25,025 nt of DNA from a bacterium (GTDB taxonomy: Bacteria > UBP15 > UBA6099 > JAJRTR01): assembly GCA_024278215.1 (NCBI GenBank), contig JAJRTR010000178.1, forward strand, positions 1 to 25,025, written 5' to 3'. Below are positions 22,834 to 25,025 of the stretch, piece after piece. How positions within the stretch are numbered: position 1 is the first letter of the stretch; the number at the start of each line of letters is the position of its first letter. The notes under the pieces are model-generated. The model was not told the origin of the DNA, did no database searches, and worked only from the letters and a program-made list of their open reading frames with translations. A program made the translations under genes and the position numbers.

Positions 22834-23377
22834 CCGAAAATCCCCGCAATACACGCATAAGGGTTCGTCAAGAAATAACCCGGCGTAGCCGAACCCAAAA
22901 GGTCGCGTTTTCGCGCCCAAACAAATGCGGTTTGAGCACGGCACACAGAGTTTCATCGTTCAAAAGGTCTACATTGGAAACGTCTGTAACTGGAAGCTCC
23001 AGTTTTTACCGATCTCTTTTCATCATTTCTTTACCATCCCGTGTAGCATTTCAGTCATAAGATACTGAGAAGAACATTCCGGTCATGTCCCTGAAATCTT
23101 AATAATCATCTGAAACGCACAAATTCAGTCTGTCTCCGAAAAACAAGCGAATTGACATAACTGCGGCGTGATAGGCCACGATTGCGCACTTTTCAGCAAT
23201 ATAGCGAATCTGCTTAAAAAAAAGTGCTCGTTTAAAGATGTTTTTTGTAAACAAATCCCGACAATTCAGGAAATTAAGTTTAGACAACAACAATATGGAA
23301 ATATTATTAGTAGACAGGACCGTTGCGGCGGTCTTTTTCGACAGGGGAAGAATGAAAATGCTTTTGGGAGATACTTT
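22834..23377. other. 544-base intergenic region after the Bat operon
   Basis: No gene was found here. It contains GGGTTCG/CGAACCC (22861-22867, 22890-22896), a CGCG-TTTT-CGCG hairpin near 22912-22925, the possible terminator at 22988-23007, and an isolated TTGACA at 23152-23157 without a matching -10 box. The frame of the next gene is open back to 23168, but that stretch has no ribosome-binding site and no protein-like character. Confidence 0.6.
22988..23007 (+). terminator. Possible intrinsic terminator of the Bat operon
   Basis: AACTGGA (22988-22994) pairs with TCCAGTT (22998-23004) around a 3-base loop, and the T-run continues to 23007. The stem is short with only moderate GC, and it lies 155 bases after batE, so this is a weak call. 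Confidence 0.4.
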
Positions 23378-24913
23378 GTGTTTAAATTTGTGCCACCTTT
23401 ATGGATGCACCGCCGATTTTCTTCTTCAACCTGTTCATTCTTTTTCATACTTTTATTCCTGATCATATCCCATACCGCGTCAACCCGTGCCGTTGCCGGT
23501 GCACAGTATGATATTTCATACTTCTGGAGCACCGACATCGACAGAGTTCGCCTCGTGGCCATCGAGATCGGTCGCCTGCTTGGTCCGGACGTTTCGCGCG
23601 AATTGAGGATCGTTACCGATAAATCAAAATACGGTCTCGTGTATGACCGCAACGGCGACGAAGCCTCCACAAGACAACTCGCCGCCGCACACTCGGAAAT
23701 ATTGAAAAAAAGCGGTTTCGAAGGCGCTTACGCCATCAGGGAGTCAAAATACGATTACATTTACAACATAAGATATTCATCCGGAACAAAGCTGCAACAA
23801 ATGAAAGAAGACTTCGAAAAGGTATTCACATATCTTGGCGAAGGTGTTGCTAAGGAGCTTTATGTCACGCGTGATACCGGCGGCAACTACGAACTGATAT
23901 ACCGGCGCCGGGGTGATCTGGATTCCACAAAAAAGATCGCCGCAAAACATACGCGACTTCTCTCCGGAGCAGGGCTCGAGGCTACCCTCAGCAGGGAGAA
24001 GGACTCGATGGTAGCCTACAGCCTGGCAGGTTTCAGCAATGGACGCGGTGGTTTTGTGGTCGGCGACCCGGAGACTCTTCATAAGTCTCGCCCCAAACAG
24101 TTCAGCACGGACACCAGCAACAATTTTACAATCGACAATCTTGAGGATGCGCTGGAAAAATACATCAAAAACCTCCGGCGAAGAGGCGTCATTACTTCCG
24201 ACGAACGCACCGCGTGGTCCGTTTTCGACTTCACATCGGGCAAAAAGATCGTCGACATCAATGAAGATGTTCCTCTCCAGGGTGCAAGCATGATAAAACC
24301 GTTTATATGCCTTGCGTTCTTCCACCAGGTTAAACAGGGCCGTATCGCCTACGGACCCAGAAGCCGCGCCAAAATGGAAGCGATGATCCAGCGCAGCAAC
24401 AACAGTGCCGCCAACTGGGTAATGAAACAGGTCGGCGGTCCCCGTGCTGTCGAGCGCATCCTTAAACGGAATTACAGCTATATATTCAAGCAGACACGAA
24501 TCGTCGAATATATCCCCAGCGGCGGTCGCACATACCGCAATAAGGCGTCCGCCCATGATTACAGCAGGTATCTCTTCGCTCTCTACAATAATAGACTTCC
24601 CTACTCACGCGAGATGAAGCGCCTCATGGCACTGCCCGGTCGCGACAGGCTCTACACCGGCGCTGAAGCCGTGCCGAAAGGGACAAAGGTCTACAATAAA
24701 ACAGGCAGCACATCACGACTTTGCGGCGACATGGGCATTCTCATGGTGCCCGGCAAAAACGGAAAGTATTACGCATACACACTCATCGGCATCATCGAAA
24801 AACCCGGCGGCGCTCGTAACTACTCGCGCTGGATCAAATCACGCGGCGACGCCATCCGCGAAGTCTCCAACATCGTATACTACGCAATGAAATCACGCCA
24901 CAGCCTGATTTAG
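23378..24913 (+). CDS. Exported penicillin-binding-type serine hydrolase with two SPOR-like repeats
   Basis: A 511-residue exported serine hydrolase. A GTG start at 23378 is chosen because GGGAG lies 7 bases upstream and it leads directly into a hydrophobic signal (FFFILLFLIISHTASTRAVA); ATG 23405 is an alternative without a ribosome-binding site. Residues about 60-205 hold two tandem repeats resembling SPOR domains (peptidoglycan-binding type). The C-terminal domain is class A beta-lactamase-like with all three motifs: SMIK (Ser304, Lys307), SNN (Ser340 to Asn342) and KTG (441-443). The Glu166-type residue of true beta-lactamases is not obvious, so a DD-peptidase or other cell-wall hydrolase is more likely than antibiotic resistance. 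It stands alone, in the same direction as the Bat operon. Confidence 0.85.
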   Translation: MFKFVPPLWMHRRFSSSTCSFFFILLFLIISHTASTRAVAGAQYDISYFWSTDIDRVRLVAIEIGRLLGPDVSRELRIVTDKSKYGLVYDRNGDEASTRQLAAAHSEILKKSGFEGAYAIRESKYDYIYNIRYSSGTKLQQMKEDFEKVFTYLGEGVAKELYVTRDTGGNYELIYRRRGDLDSTKKIAAKHTRLLSGAGLEATLSREKDSMVAYSLAGFSNGRGGFVVGDPETLHKSRPKQFSTDTSNNFTIDNLEDALEKYIKNLRRRGVITSDERTAWSVFDFTSGKKIVDINEDVPLQGASMIKPFICLAFFHQVKQGRIAYGPRSRAKMEAMIQRSNNSAANWVMKQVGGPRAVERILKRNYSYIFKQTRIVEYIPSGGRTYRNKASAHDYSRYLFALYNNRLPYSREMKRLMALPGRDRLYTGAEAVPKGTKVYNKTGSTSRLCGDMGILMVPGKNGKYYAYTLIGIIEKPGGARNYSRWIKSRGDAIREVSNIVYYAMKSRHSLI

Positions 24914-25025
24914 CCTCAATACCATGATTCGTGTGTAAAAAGTCACGGATGACATTTGTCAATAGACAATAAGCAACAATAGCGAACTCGCGAATAGTGT
25001 TTTTGTGCATTTCCGCCGACTTTAA

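Noticed and set aside
23168-23377. Seventy extra N-terminal residues on the serine hydrolase
   Set aside because: They would place the signal peptide inside the protein and have no ribosome-binding site. GTG 23378 with GGGAG upstream is better.
1-25025. CRISPR arrays, tRNA or rRNA genes, insertion sequences
   Set aside because: I saw no regularly spaced direct repeats, no cloverleaf-like segments in the intergenic regions and no transposase or integrase coding sequence.

Overview
This window looks like a metagenome-derived stretch of chromosome from an uncultured, probably anaerobic, Gram-negative bacterium. Base composition is moderately GC-rich by eye. The pointers are several lipoprotein or exported-protein signals, a SurA-like chaperone, a NAD-linked molybdopterin formate dehydrogenase, and a complete MoxR/DUF58/Bat cluster. 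I cannot name the phylum from sequence alone. Normal genes here end in TGA, TAA and TAG, so the standard code applies.

Layout. Bases 1-1392 (minus strand) hold an SGNH-hydrolase-like gene whose stop codon abuts the start of a truncated MBOAT O-acyltransferase gene: a polysaccharide O-acetylation pair. Bases 1557-2378 (plus) encode a glycerophosphodiester phosphodiesterase interrupted by one in-frame TAA. A 551-base non-coding stretch follows, with several hairpins including a convincing minus-strand terminator. Next are a secreted esterase (2930-4114), a 150-base element closed by a 13-bp inverted repeat, and a membrane-anchored spermidine-synthase-like protein (4311-5855). A two-way terminator at 5901-5930 separates this from a convergent minus-strand operon (6030-11132) for a three-subunit NAD-dependent, possibly electron-bifurcating, formate dehydrogenase. 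Also on the minus strand, 11397-12956 encodes a long GreA-like protein, again interrupted by one in-frame TAA.

From 13312 to 22833 (plus) runs a tightly packed operon: MoxR ATPase, DUF58 protein, a TPR/SurA-like lipoprotein, a small BatD-like protein, BatA, BatB, a BatC-like TPR lipoprotein that needs a -1 frameshift, BatD and BatE. Most neighbours overlap by 4-17 bases, so the genes are probably co-translated and work as one envelope-associated chaperone/assembly system. After a 544-base gap, 23378-24913 encodes an exported penicillin-binding-type serine hydrolase with two tandem SPOR-like repeats.

The most unusual points are three interrupted reading frames in 25 kb (two in-frame TAA codons and one frameshift on an A AAA AAG slippery heptamer), the structured non-coding elements at 2490-2552, 2753-2866 and 4142-4291, and the GreA-like protein that has a large N-terminal extension and no FKBP-like domain.
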